Positions 58,045 through 64,000 of a DNA stretch of 64,000 bases are shown here, in pieces. Each line of letters begins with the position of its first letter. The stretch's first letter is position 1. Made by a program: the position numbers and the translations under genes. Source of the stretch: Antribacter gilvus (lineage in GTDB: Bacteria > Actinomycetota > Actinomycetes > Actinomycetales > Cellulomonadaceae); contig NZ_QXTH01000017.1 of assembly GCF_003946865.1 (NCBI RefSeq), positions 1 through 64,000 of the forward strand, in the 5' to 3' direction. The notes under the pieces are model-generated. The model saw only the letters and a list, made by a program, of their open reading frames with translations, had not been told where the DNA came from and ran no database searches.

Positions 58045-58619
58045 GACGCCACCTGGGCCGCGGTGACCACCACGGTCACCGTGGCGGTCTGGCCCTGGAA
58101 CGAGCTGGGGGCGGTGGGCAGCACGCGCACCTGGACGCACACCGCCTGGCGGCCGGTGGCCACCCCCTGGGCGACGGGCTGCAGGACCGTGGTGGGCGGC
58201 GTCGTCGTCCCGCCGGTGCACGTGGTCCCGGAGACGGTCGCGCCGTAGAGAAGGACCACCTCGACAGCGTCCGGGCGCGACGACGTCGCCGTCACCGAGA
58301 ACGTGAGCGGCGCCCGCGCAGTGCTTCCGTTCCCCACGGTGAACGCCTGCGCCTGCTGGCTCCCGGGGACCGCGTTCGTCAGGTCGAGCTGGTCGAGGTC
58401 GTACACGCCGCCCGGGCCGATCACGTACTGCCCGGTGGCTCCGAGGACGAGGTCGAGGCGCCCGGCGGTCACGGTCGGCGCGTCCTGCGCCGTGCCGACC
58501 GCGGCCCACCACGCCCACGCCACGCCGCCGCCTCCGAGGGCCGCGAGCACGACGGCGAGCGCGACGAGGCTCGCGCGGCGCGCCCCGCGGCCGCGCGAGG
58601 CGGGGGTGCGCTCAGTCAT
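58041..58619 (-). CDS. SipW-dependent (camelysin/TasA-like) secreted protein
   Basis: 192 residues. The signal region RRASLVALAVVLAALGGGGVAWAWW, then AAVGTAQDAPTVTAGRLDLVLG, is the typical SipW-substrate start (AxW/AYW near the cut, then TAGxLDL). It is followed by a beta-sandwich with LTNAVPGSQQAQAFTVGNGS, a camelysin-like phrase. It is likely exported and cut by the signal peptidase encoded two genes upstream. The ATG at 58619 lies eight bases inside the LPVTG gene's end. Confidence 0.75.
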   Translation of the reverse strand: MTERTPASRGRGARRASLVALAVVLAALGGGGVAWAWWAAVGTAQDAPTVTAGRLDLVLGATGQYVIGPGGVYDLDQLDLTNAVPGSQQAQAFTVGNGSTARAPLTFSVTATSSRPDAVEVVLLYGATVSGTTCTGGTTTPPTTVLQPVAQGVATGRQAVCVQVRVLPTAPSSFQGQTATVTVVVTAAQVAS

Positions 58620-59295
58620 GAGGCCTTCTCAGGAGGATCAGGACTCCCGCGGCCACGGCCGCACCCGCGGCGAGCAGGAGCAGGGGCACCTCGGCCCCCG
58701 TGACGGGCAGGTGGGCCGACGGCGGACGCGCCTCCCCCGGCGGAGCGGACCCCGTCGGCGACGGGCCCCCGATCGGCGACGGGACGACGCCCCGGTCCGC
58801 GAGCGTGACGTGCACGGCCAGGTCGACCACCTCCGCCTGCGTGTCGTTGCCCGAGCCGGGGTCGAACCGCACCTCGAACCGGACCGGGACCACCTCACCG
58901 GGGGCGAGCTCCACCGCCCGGGAGCGGACCCCGTCCGTCCAGGGCTCGTCGCCGATGCTCGTCCGCACCCCGAGGTCGGCGGGGAGCTCGCCGCCGCCGG
59001 AGAGGATCACCTCGGCCCAGCCTGTGGCGGGCAGGCCGCTCTGGTTCCGCACCCAGAGCGTCGCGTCCTCGGTGTGGCCCGGGACCCAGCGCAGCGACGG
59101 GTCGAAGAGCTCGGCCTCCAGCCGGTGCGTCCACGTGACGCCGTCGACGCTCAGCCCCACCGCGCCGTCGGGGACGTCCGCCGTGGCCGCGGCGCCCGGG
59201 GCGAGCACGCAGCCGGCGGCCAGCACGCCGGCCGCCGCGAGGGTCGCCGCCAGGACCACGGCCCCGCGGACGTGCCGGGCAGCGCGGGCCGTCAC
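58612..59295 (-). CDS. Cell-wall anchored LPVTG protein of the SipW operon
   Basis: 227 residues. An N-terminal signal (AVVLAATLAAAGVLAAGC) has a Cys after LAAG, so lipid attachment is possible. An extracellular beta domain (about 35-175) follows, then a Pro/Ser/Gly stretch, and a C-terminal LPVTG, hydrophobic helix (VPLLLLAAGAAVAAGVLILL) and RRPHD tail: a full sortase signal. It may link the operon's fibres to the wall. The GTG start overlaps the signal peptidase stop (GTGA). No sortase gene is in the window. Confidence 0.78.
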   Translation of the reverse strand: MTARAARHVRGAVVLAATLAAAGVLAAGCVLAPGAAATADVPDGAVGLSVDGVTWTHRLEAELFDPSLRWVPGHTEDATLWVRNQSGLPATGWAEVILSGGGELPADLGVRTSIGDEPWTDGVRSRAVELAPGEVVPVRFEVRFDPGSGNDTQAEVVDLAVHVTLADRGVVPSPIGGPSPTGSAPPGEARPPSAHLPVTGAEVPLLLLAAGAAVAAGVLILLRRPHD

Positions 59296-59906
59296 CGACC
59301 GCCTCCGGGCTCCGGCGCGGCGGCCGGCTCGAAGGCGGCGGGCGCGAAGGCGGCCGCCGCGACGGGTGCGGGTTCCGGCTCCGCGGCGCGGGAGCGCCGG
59401 GCACGCACGGCACCCACCACCTGCCACGCCGCGTACCCGAGGAGCAGCACCACCAGCCCGGTCGTCGCGGCCTCCCGCTGAGCGGGGCTGAGCAGCACCG
59501 ACACCCGGCCCAGGTACGGGACGTGGTACCAGAGCACGCCGCGCACCTGCGCCTCCCGCACCGGGTGCGGGTCGGTTCCGGTGTTGGCGTCGCCCCGCGT
59601 GACGAGGGTGCGCTCGCCGGTCGTCGTGGACCCCACGCCCACCACGCGATGGGTCGCCACCTGCGGGTCGCCCGACCGCAGCTGGTACGTGACCACGTCC
59701 CCGATCCGGATCGTCGACGGGTCGGCCGGACGCACGACGACCAGCGTCCCCGCCGGGAGCGCCGGCCGCATCGACCCGGACGTCACGACGTAGGGCGTCG
59801 CCCCGGCGAGCCGCGGCACGAGCACGCCCGCGAGCAGCGCGGCCCCCGCGGCGACGAGCAGCACCAGCGCCAGGGCGCGACCGGCCACCCTGAGCACGTC
59901 CCCCAT
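59292..59906 (-). CDS. sipW: Signal peptidase I, SipW (ER/archaeal) type
   Basis: 204 residues. The N-terminal helix (about 9-32) precedes SGSMRP with catalytic Ser45. The base is His86 in ATHRVVGV instead of the Lys of common signal peptidases, the mark of the SipW class. A second helix (about 146-167) is followed by an Ala/Pro/Glu-rich tail. It should cut the special signals of the flanking secreted proteins. The ATG is two bases past the TasA-like gene's stop. Confidence 0.9.
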   Translation of the reverse strand: MGDVLRVAGRALALVLLVAAGAALLAGVLVPRLAGATPYVVTSGSMRPALPAGTLVVVRPADPSTIRIGDVVTYQLRSGDPQVATHRVVGVGSTTTGERTLVTRGDANTGTDPHPVREAQVRGVLWYHVPYLGRVSVLLSPAQREAATTGLVVLLLGYAAWQVVGAVRARRSRAAEPEPAPVAAAAFAPAAFEPAAAPEPGGGR

Positions 59907-59907
59907 G

Positions 59908-60459
59908 TCAGGGGGTGACCTCTTCGTGGGCCTGGGTGAGCGTGACCGTCACGTCGGCGAGCGCCGCGACGAGCTGCGCGGTGGTGGTCGACTGGGACGC
60001 GTTGGTGGCGCCGGGGCCGTCGAACACCACGCCGAGGTCGACCTCGACGGTATCCCCGGCGGTGACGGGCACGGGCAGGGTGGCGGCGGCACCGTTGACC
60101 GTGAAGGTCGGCGCCTGGAGCGTGAGCTCGGCCGTGAGGGCGTTGTCGGCCTCCCAGGCGGGCGCCCCGATGGTGACGTCGCCGAGGGCGAGGTGGGCGC
60201 CCTCGCCACCGAGCGTGTAGGTGCACGTCAGCGTGAGGGTGTCCCCCGGGACGATCGCCGCACCGGCGGCCAGCGGCGTGCCGTCGTCGAGCGTCCAGGT
60301 GCTGTCGCACGCCGACGACGCGATGGTGAAGCTGCCCGACACGATGTCAGGCCCTGTCGCTGTGCCCTGCGCCGTCCAGTACGCCAGCGTGCCCGCGCCG
60401 CCGAGCAGCAGCACCGCAGCTCCGCCCGTCGCCAGCGCCGCCTTGGTCAGTCTCTCCAT
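59908..60459 (-). CDS. Alternate-type signal peptide, TasA-like secreted protein
   Basis: 183 residues. MERLTKAALATGGAAVLLLGGAGTLAYW is the classic alternate (SipW-type) signal, followed by VSGSFTIASSACDS and a beta-rich domain with a cysteine pair (ACDST and LTCTY). The repeat of short strands ends VTVTLTQAHEEVTP. It is the first gene of a five-gene operon with its peptidase. TasA in Bacillus forms biofilm fibres, and a related role is inferred. The ATG at 60459 has AAGGGG, masked in a hairpin. Confidence 0.8.
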   Translation of the reverse strand: MERLTKAALATGGAAVLLLGGAGTLAYWTAQGTATGPDIVSGSFTIASSACDSTWTLDDGTPLAAGAAIVPGDTLTLTCTYTLGGEGAHLALGDVTIGAPAWEADNALTAELTLQAPTFTVNGAAATLPVPVTAGDTVEVDLGVVFDGPGATNASQSTTTAQLVAALADVTVTLTQAHEEVTP

Positions 60460-60466
60460 GGCCCTA

Positions 60467-60506
60467 CCCCTTCGTAGCCGTGCCGTTGCTCCGCACGGCA
60501 AAGGGG
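60467..60506 (-). promoter_or_regulatory. Leader hairpin that masks the ribosome site of the SipW operon
   Basis: In the RNA, CCCCTT pairs with AAGGGG (the likely ribosome site) around an inner perfect stem GCCGTGC/GCACGGC with a nine-base loop. The pairing would hide the start of the TasA-like gene. Confidence 0.6.
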
Positions 60507-60526
60507 CTTCAGTTGACGCGCATCCG

Positions 60527-60569
60527 GGCGTGTCGCCGCCAGATCACAGGCAAAGCAGGGCGACACGCC
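60527..60569 (-). promoter_or_regulatory. Second large hairpin in the SipW operon leader
   Basis: GGCGTGTCGCC and GGCGACACGCC form an 11-pair perfect stem with a loop of about 21 bases. It may be the terminator of the Nudix gene or the first half of a structured leader. A rival pairing, CCAGAT with ATCTGG, would break it. Confidence 0.5.
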
Positions 60570-60615
60570 ATGAATCTGGACGCGTGGACCGGGATAAAAG
60601 TGGGTGAAGAAGGCC

Positions 60616-61194
60616 TTAGTCGTCGCGCTCCGTGCCGACGTGCCGCACGCTGCCGTCCCACCCGCCGGCGAGGGTCTCCACGACGTCGGCAAGGCAGTGC
60701 GGGAACACCTCGAGCGGCTGCGCGCGCAGCTCCGCGGCGCTCATCCACCGCATCTCGTCGAGCAGGTCGCGCTCGACCGCTGTCCAGCCCGCGTCGTCCG
60801 GCTCGTGCCCGTCCGGGACACGCGCGACGAAGAAGACCTCGTCCTGCCGGCACGTCTCCGCGAAGAAGTCGAAGATCCCGGTGCGGGTGAGCACGGGGCC
60901 CTCCAGGTCGTCGGGGGCGAGCAGCAGCCCGGCCTCCTCGCGGACCTCGCGCAGCGCGGCCTCGACCTCGCTCTCCCCCGCGTCGATGCCACCGCCCACG
61001 GTGAACCACCAGGACCGCTCCGGCTGGTCGGCGTCGTGACCGCGCACGAGCAGCGCGCGACCGGCGTCGTCGAGCAGGATGACGCGGGCCGCCCGCCGGC
61101 TCCGCAGGCCGTCGGGGCCCAGGACCCAGTCGGGCCCGAGGGAGCTGGTGCCGGGACCGCCCGAGCCGGTCCCCGCGTCGCTACTCCTGTTCAT
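60616..61194 (-). CDS. Nudix hydrolase
   Basis: 192 residues. A complete Nudix box (about 68-90: GGIDAGESEVEAALREVREEAGL) lies in a mixed fold with WWFTVGGG before it and FFVARVPDGHEPDDAGWTAVE after. The family cleaves nucleoside diphosphates linked to other groups; the substrate cannot be named. The N-terminal 30 residues are Gly/Ser-rich. The start is ATG at 61194; a longer reading to 61275 has no ribosome site. It diverges from the lyase gene. Confidence 0.9.
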   Translation of the reverse strand: MNRSSDAGTGSGGPGTSSLGPDWVLGPDGLRSRRAARVILLDDAGRALLVRGHDADQPERSWWFTVGGGIDAGESEVEAALREVREEAGLLLAPDDLEGPVLTRTGIFDFFAETCRQDEVFFVARVPDGHEPDDAGWTAVERDLLDEMRWMSAAELRAQPLEVFPHCLADVVETLAGGWDGSVRHVGTERDD

Positions 61195-61223
61195 GCCGAC
61201 GACGATACGTGCAGCCCGCAATC

Positions 61224-61306
61224 TGAATCGTTTAAACCAGCGAGATGTCATTGACGTTCGGGAAGCGGTTGCCATACGGTCGTCAACACCGATTTGAACG
61301 ATTCAA
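61224..61306 (+). promoter_or_regulatory. Two LacI-type operator-like palindromes upstream of the lyase
   Basis: TGAATCGTTTAAA (61224-61236) and TTGAACGATTCAA (61294-61306, perfect outer arms with a CG centre) are 70 bases apart in the divergent spacer. Their form fits LacI-family repressors of sugar genes. No such regulator is in the window. Confidence 0.5.
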
Positions 61307-61414
61307 TCGGTTTGTTCGATGACACCGTGGCAACGGAGCCGCTTGCCGTCGCCGCGCCTCGCCCGCCCTCGGCCGTGCCCGACACGGCTGAGACCTCACA
61401 GAGGAGCGACAACA

Positions 61415-63631
61415 ATGTCAAGGCGAAGAAGTACCCGAATGGCGCTCGTGGCCGGGCTCTCCGGTCTCGCCGTCGCCGCAACGAGCCTCGTGGCGCTCAA
61501 CAGCGCGCACGCCGCTCCGGTCCGCTACGAGGCAGAGAACGCCCCGGCCGTCTGCAACGGCGTGATCGAGTCCAACCACGCCGGGCACTCGGGCACGGGG
61601 TTCTGCAACTCCGACAACACCGTCGGCGCCGGCATCGACTTCACCATCCAGGCCGCCGGCGGCGGTACGGCCACCCTCGGCATCCGGTACGCCAACGGCG
61701 GCACGTCCAACCGCTCGGCGTCGGTCATCCTCAACGGCTCCACCGTCCAGACTGCCGCGCTGGAGCCGACGGGAGCCTGGACCACCTGGTCCACCAGCAC
61801 CGTCACCGTGCCCGTCAACGCCGGCTCCACCACGGTCCGCCTGGCCGCGACCACCGCCGACGGCCTGCCGAACATCGACTACCTGGACGTCACGACCGGC
61901 GGCTCTGAGGAGCCCGGCGGCGGCAACGGCGTCTACGAGGTCGAGGCTCTCACCCGCGGCGTGACCGTCGTGCCTTCGGGTACCGGAAACCTCGTGAGCT
62001 GGCGTCTGCTCGGCACCGACGCCCAGAACGTGGCCTTCAACGTCTACCGCGACGGCCAGAAGCTCAACGCGTCGCCGATCACCGGAGCAACGAACTACCT
62101 GGACACCAGCAGCACCGGGACCTACACCGTCGCGGCCGTCACCAACGGCACCGAGGGGGCGCGCTCGGGCACCGAGGCCAGGTTCGGCTCCGGCGGCTAC
62201 CTCGACATCCCGATCAGCCGCCCCTCGATCACCTACTCCGCCAACGACGTCAGCGTCGCCGACCTGGACGGCGACGGCGACTACGAGTACGTCGTCAAGT
62301 GGTACCCCGACAACGCCAAGGACAACTCGCAGTCCGGCGTCACCGAGAACACCCTCATCGACGCCTACACCCTCCAGGGAACCCGCTTGTGGCGGATCGA
62401 CCTGGGGCGCAACATCCGGTCCGGGGCGCACTACACCCAGTTCCAGGTGTACGACTACGACGGTGACGGCGACGCCGAGATCGCCATGAAGACCGCCGAC
62501 GGCACGCGCGACGGCCGTGGCGTCGTCATCGGCAGCTCCAGCGCGGACCACCGCAACAGCGGCGGCTACGTCCTGGCAGGACCGGAGTTCCTGACCATCT
62601 TCGACGGCCGCACCGGCGGCGCGATCGACACGGTCAGCTACCAGCCCCCGCGTGGCACGGTGTCGAGCTGGGGCGACAGCTACGGCAACCGGGTCGACCG
62701 CTTCCTGGCCGGCACCGCCTACCTGGACGGCGTCACGCCGTCGATGATCTTCGCCCGCGGCTACTACACGCGCTCGGTGATCTGGGCCGTGGACTTCGAC
62801 GGTCAGAACCTCTCCACCCGCTGGATCTTCGACTCCGACGTCAAGGGCTCGCAGTACCGCGGGCAGGGCGCGCACAGCCTGTCGATCGCCGACCTGAACG
62901 GCGACGGCCGCCAGGACGTGGTCTACGGGGCGATGGTGGTCGGCTCGGACGGCAACGCGCTGTGGAACTCCCGGATGGGCCACGGCGACGCGCTCCACGT
63001 CTCGGACTTCGTGCCCAGCCGCGCCGGACAGGAGGTGTTCATGGTGCACGAGAGCAGCGCGGACCCGTCCTCCAGCCTCATCGGCTCGAACGGCACGGTC
63101 CTGTTCCAGACCAGCCCTTCCGGCGACAACGGCCGCGGCGTGGCCGCGAACGTCACCACCTCCAATGCCGGTGGCGAGTACTGGTCGTCGAACGTCACGG
63201 ACCTCCGGAACGCCTCGGGAAGCTCCGTCGGCACCAAGCCGAGCTCGGCGAACCACCTCGCCTGGTGGGACGGCGACGGCGAGCGGGAGCTGCTCGACGG
63301 CACGCACATCGACGACTACCAGAGCGGGCGCCAGCTGACCGGCTCGGGCGTGGCGTCGAACAACGGCACCAAGCAGAACCCGTCGCTCTCGGCGGACCTG
63401 TTCGGCGACTGGCGCGAAGAGGTGATCTGGCGGACCAGTGACTCCTCGGCGCTGCGCATCTACGCCACGCCGCACAGGACGAACCTGCGCATCGCGACGC
63501 TGATGCACGACGTCCAGTACCGCGTGGCGATCGCCTGGCAGAACACCGGCTACAACCAGCCGCCGCACCCGAGCTTCCACATCGGCAGCGAGGTCACCAG
63601 CTACCCCTGGCCCAACATCCACACCCCGTAA
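61415..63631 (+). CDS. Secreted rhamnogalacturonan lyase (PL11) with N-terminal CBM35
   Basis: 738 residues. A Sec signal is cut after AHA (about 33). A CBM35-type sugar-binding domain (about 36-165: YEAENAP, NSDNTVGAGIDF, NIDYLDVTTGG) and a short Gly linker precede the PL11 catalytic domain (about 172-738). This has propeller repeats with calcium-binding loops DLDGDGDYEYV, DYDGDGDAEIAMKTADG and DLNGDGRQDVVYG. It cuts the rhamnose-galacturonate backbone of pectin outside the cell. The ATG at 61415 has GAGGAG nine bases upstream. A terminator follows. Confidence 0.94.
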   Translation: MSRRRSTRMALVAGLSGLAVAATSLVALNSAHAAPVRYEAENAPAVCNGVIESNHAGHSGTGFCNSDNTVGAGIDFTIQAAGGGTATLGIRYANGGTSNRSASVILNGSTVQTAALEPTGAWTTWSTSTVTVPVNAGSTTVRLAATTADGLPNIDYLDVTTGGSEEPGGGNGVYEVEALTRGVTVVPSGTGNLVSWRLLGTDAQNVAFNVYRDGQKLNASPITGATNYLDTSSTGTYTVAAVTNGTEGARSGTEARFGSGGYLDIPISRPSITYSANDVSVADLDGDGDYEYVVKWYPDNAKDNSQSGVTENTLIDAYTLQGTRLWRIDLGRNIRSGAHYTQFQVYDYDGDGDAEIAMKTADGTRDGRGVVIGSSSADHRNSGGYVLAGPEFLTIFDGRTGGAIDTVSYQPPRGTVSSWGDSYGNRVDRFLAGTAYLDGVTPSMIFARGYYTRSVIWAVDFDGQNLSTRWIFDSDVKGSQYRGQGAHSLSIADLNGDGRQDVVYGAMVVGSDGNALWNSRMGHGDALHVSDFVPSRAGQEVFMVHESSADPSSSLIGSNGTVLFQTSPSGDNGRGVAANVTTSNAGGEYWSSNVTDLRNASGSSVGTKPSSANHLAWWDGDGERELLDGTHIDDYQSGRQLTGSGVASNNGTKQNPSLSADLFGDWREEVIWRTSDSSALRIYATPHRTNLRIATLMHDVQYRVAIAWQNTGYNQPPHPSFHIGSEVTSYPWPNIHTP

Positions 63632-63652
63632 CCGGGCCACACCTCCAGATCC

Positions 63653-63684
63653 GGGGCGGGCGGACCGCGCGGTCCGCCCGCCCC
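63653..63684 (+). terminator. Perfect 32-base palindromic terminator after the lyase
   Basis: GGGGCGGGCGGACCGC is followed directly by its own reverse complement (32 bases in total, folding as a stem with a tight loop), 22 bases past the stop. Confidence 0.85.
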
Positions 63685-63727
63685 CACCACGTTCTGCCGT
63701 TGCCGCCTTCCACCACGGAAAGTTTCG

Positions 63728-63738
63728 AAAACGTTTAA
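63728..63738 (+). promoter_or_regulatory. LacI-type operator-like motif before the DUF4956 gene
   Basis: AAAACGTTTAA, with the CG-centred AAACGTTT core, lies in an AT-rich patch (63719-63740) between the lyase terminator and the next gene. It is a candidate operator only. Confidence 0.35.
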
Positions 63739-63850
63739 GGCTGTTGTTCCCCGCGGAACCGGCCCACAGGATCACAGGTGTTTCCACACCGTTTGCCCGG
63801 AGTTCACCTCCGGTTCGACGGCCGTTCGCTCACCTGGGGGTCCCGCCACC

Positions 63851-64000
63851 ATGGCTCTGCTCACGCTCGCCGCCGCCGACCTCGTCGCGATAAGCCTGCT
63901 CACCTGGACCTACTTCCGGCGGCACCGTCGGCGCGACCTCGTCGTCGCGTTCATCGGCGTCAACGTCGGGGTCTTCGTCGTCGCCTCCTCGCTCAGCACG
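63851..64000 (+). CDS. DUF4956-type membrane protein (5' part only)
   Basis: The first 50 codons of a gene cut off by the window end. MALLTLAAADLVAISLLTWTY is a transmembrane helix; RRHRRRDLVVAFIGVNVGVFVVASSLS starts a second. This matches the start of DUF4956 proteins, which in other bacteria sit near polyphosphate polymerase or CotH-type genes. The function is unknown. The ATG at 63851 has a GGGGG stretch about 14 bases before it. Confidence 0.65.
   Translation, partial: MALLTLAAADLVAISLLTWTYFRRHRRRDLVVAFIGVNVGVFVVASSLST

Noticed and set aside
60540-60600. A c-di-GMP riboswitch (GEMM-like) on the plus strand, from CACAGGCAAAGC and GGACGCG
   Set aside because: The conserved hairpins do not form, and no plus-strand gene follows closely. 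The similarity is only in short words.
61418-63787. A 789-codon open frame antisense to the lyase
   Set aside because: Composition artefact opposite a clear PL11 gene.

Overview
The window is chromosomal DNA from a high-GC actinobacterium. Coding third positions are strongly G/C, GTG starts are frequent, and many neighbouring genes overlap by GTGA, ATGA or TGATG. The gene order (aroB-aroK-aroC-aroE-mltG-ruvX-alaS-rpsD-rarA, aspS, hisS, PPIase-DUF349, rel-apt-secF-secD-yajC-ruvB-ruvA-ruvC-yebC-pdxT) is the one usual in Micrococcales. The secreted plant-polysaccharide lyase at the right end fits Promicromonosporaceae or Cellulomonadaceae, but the genus cannot be fixed from this sequence alone.

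Layout. 1-604: no confident gene, followed by an alpha/beta hydrolase that looks N-terminally short and a coupled glycerophosphodiesterase (605-2220). 2225-4058: two paralogous 285-residue membrane proteins with Gly/Ser-rich tails. 4190-14572: the shikimate block (aroE, aroC, aroK, aroB), two tandem mltG genes, ruvX, alaS and two small membrane proteins. 14702-20267: rpsD and rarA, separated by a tetR-MMPL transporter pair with a double palindromic operator. 20373-24561: a second MMPL transporter and four small DUF4190-like membrane proteins. 24621-27268: a GNAT protein and aspS. 27368-32861: a TRAP transporter, an SDR and an Ldh2-type dehydrogenase under a GntR regulator, apparently a catabolic operon for a small hydroxy acid. 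32935-35590: a PPOX-class protein and a radical SAM protein of the Rv2578c type whose iron-sulfur motif is split by a full-length intein with a LAGLIDADG endonuclease domain. A LexA-like box lies at its promoter. 35634-38521: a membrane protein, two GNATs and a decayed M16-peptidase-like gene. 38514-43108: hisS, then divergent PPIase and DUF349 genes. 43181-46657: an AbiEi-like protein, a primase-polymerase facing a LigC-type ligase, and a Uma2-family protein. 46733-57507: rel, apt, secF, secD, yajC, ruvB, ruvA, ruvC, yebC and pdxT. 57553-60459: a five-gene SipW/TasA-like surface-protein operon with an LPVTG protein and a structured 5' leader. 60616-64000: a Nudix hydrolase, a PL11 rhamnogalacturonan lyase with CBM35, and the start of a DUF4956 membrane protein.

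How the parts work together. The core blocks cover aromatic amino-acid synthesis, peptidoglycan processing, translation, the stringent response, Sec export and Holliday-junction processing. Accessory cassettes sit between these conserved blocks: tetR-MMPL, the TRAP operon, the primase-polymerase/ligase pair, the SipW cassette beside a pdxT that has no pdxS next to it, and the pectin lyase. Two LexA-like boxes, at the intein-bearing radical SAM gene and at ruvAB, point to DNA-damage control. The most unusual items are the intein in the radical SAM active site, the SipW operon with its ribosome-site-masking leader, and a 60-bp tandem repeat that extends the N terminus of RuvB. No tRNA, rRNA, CRISPR array or insertion sequence was recognised.
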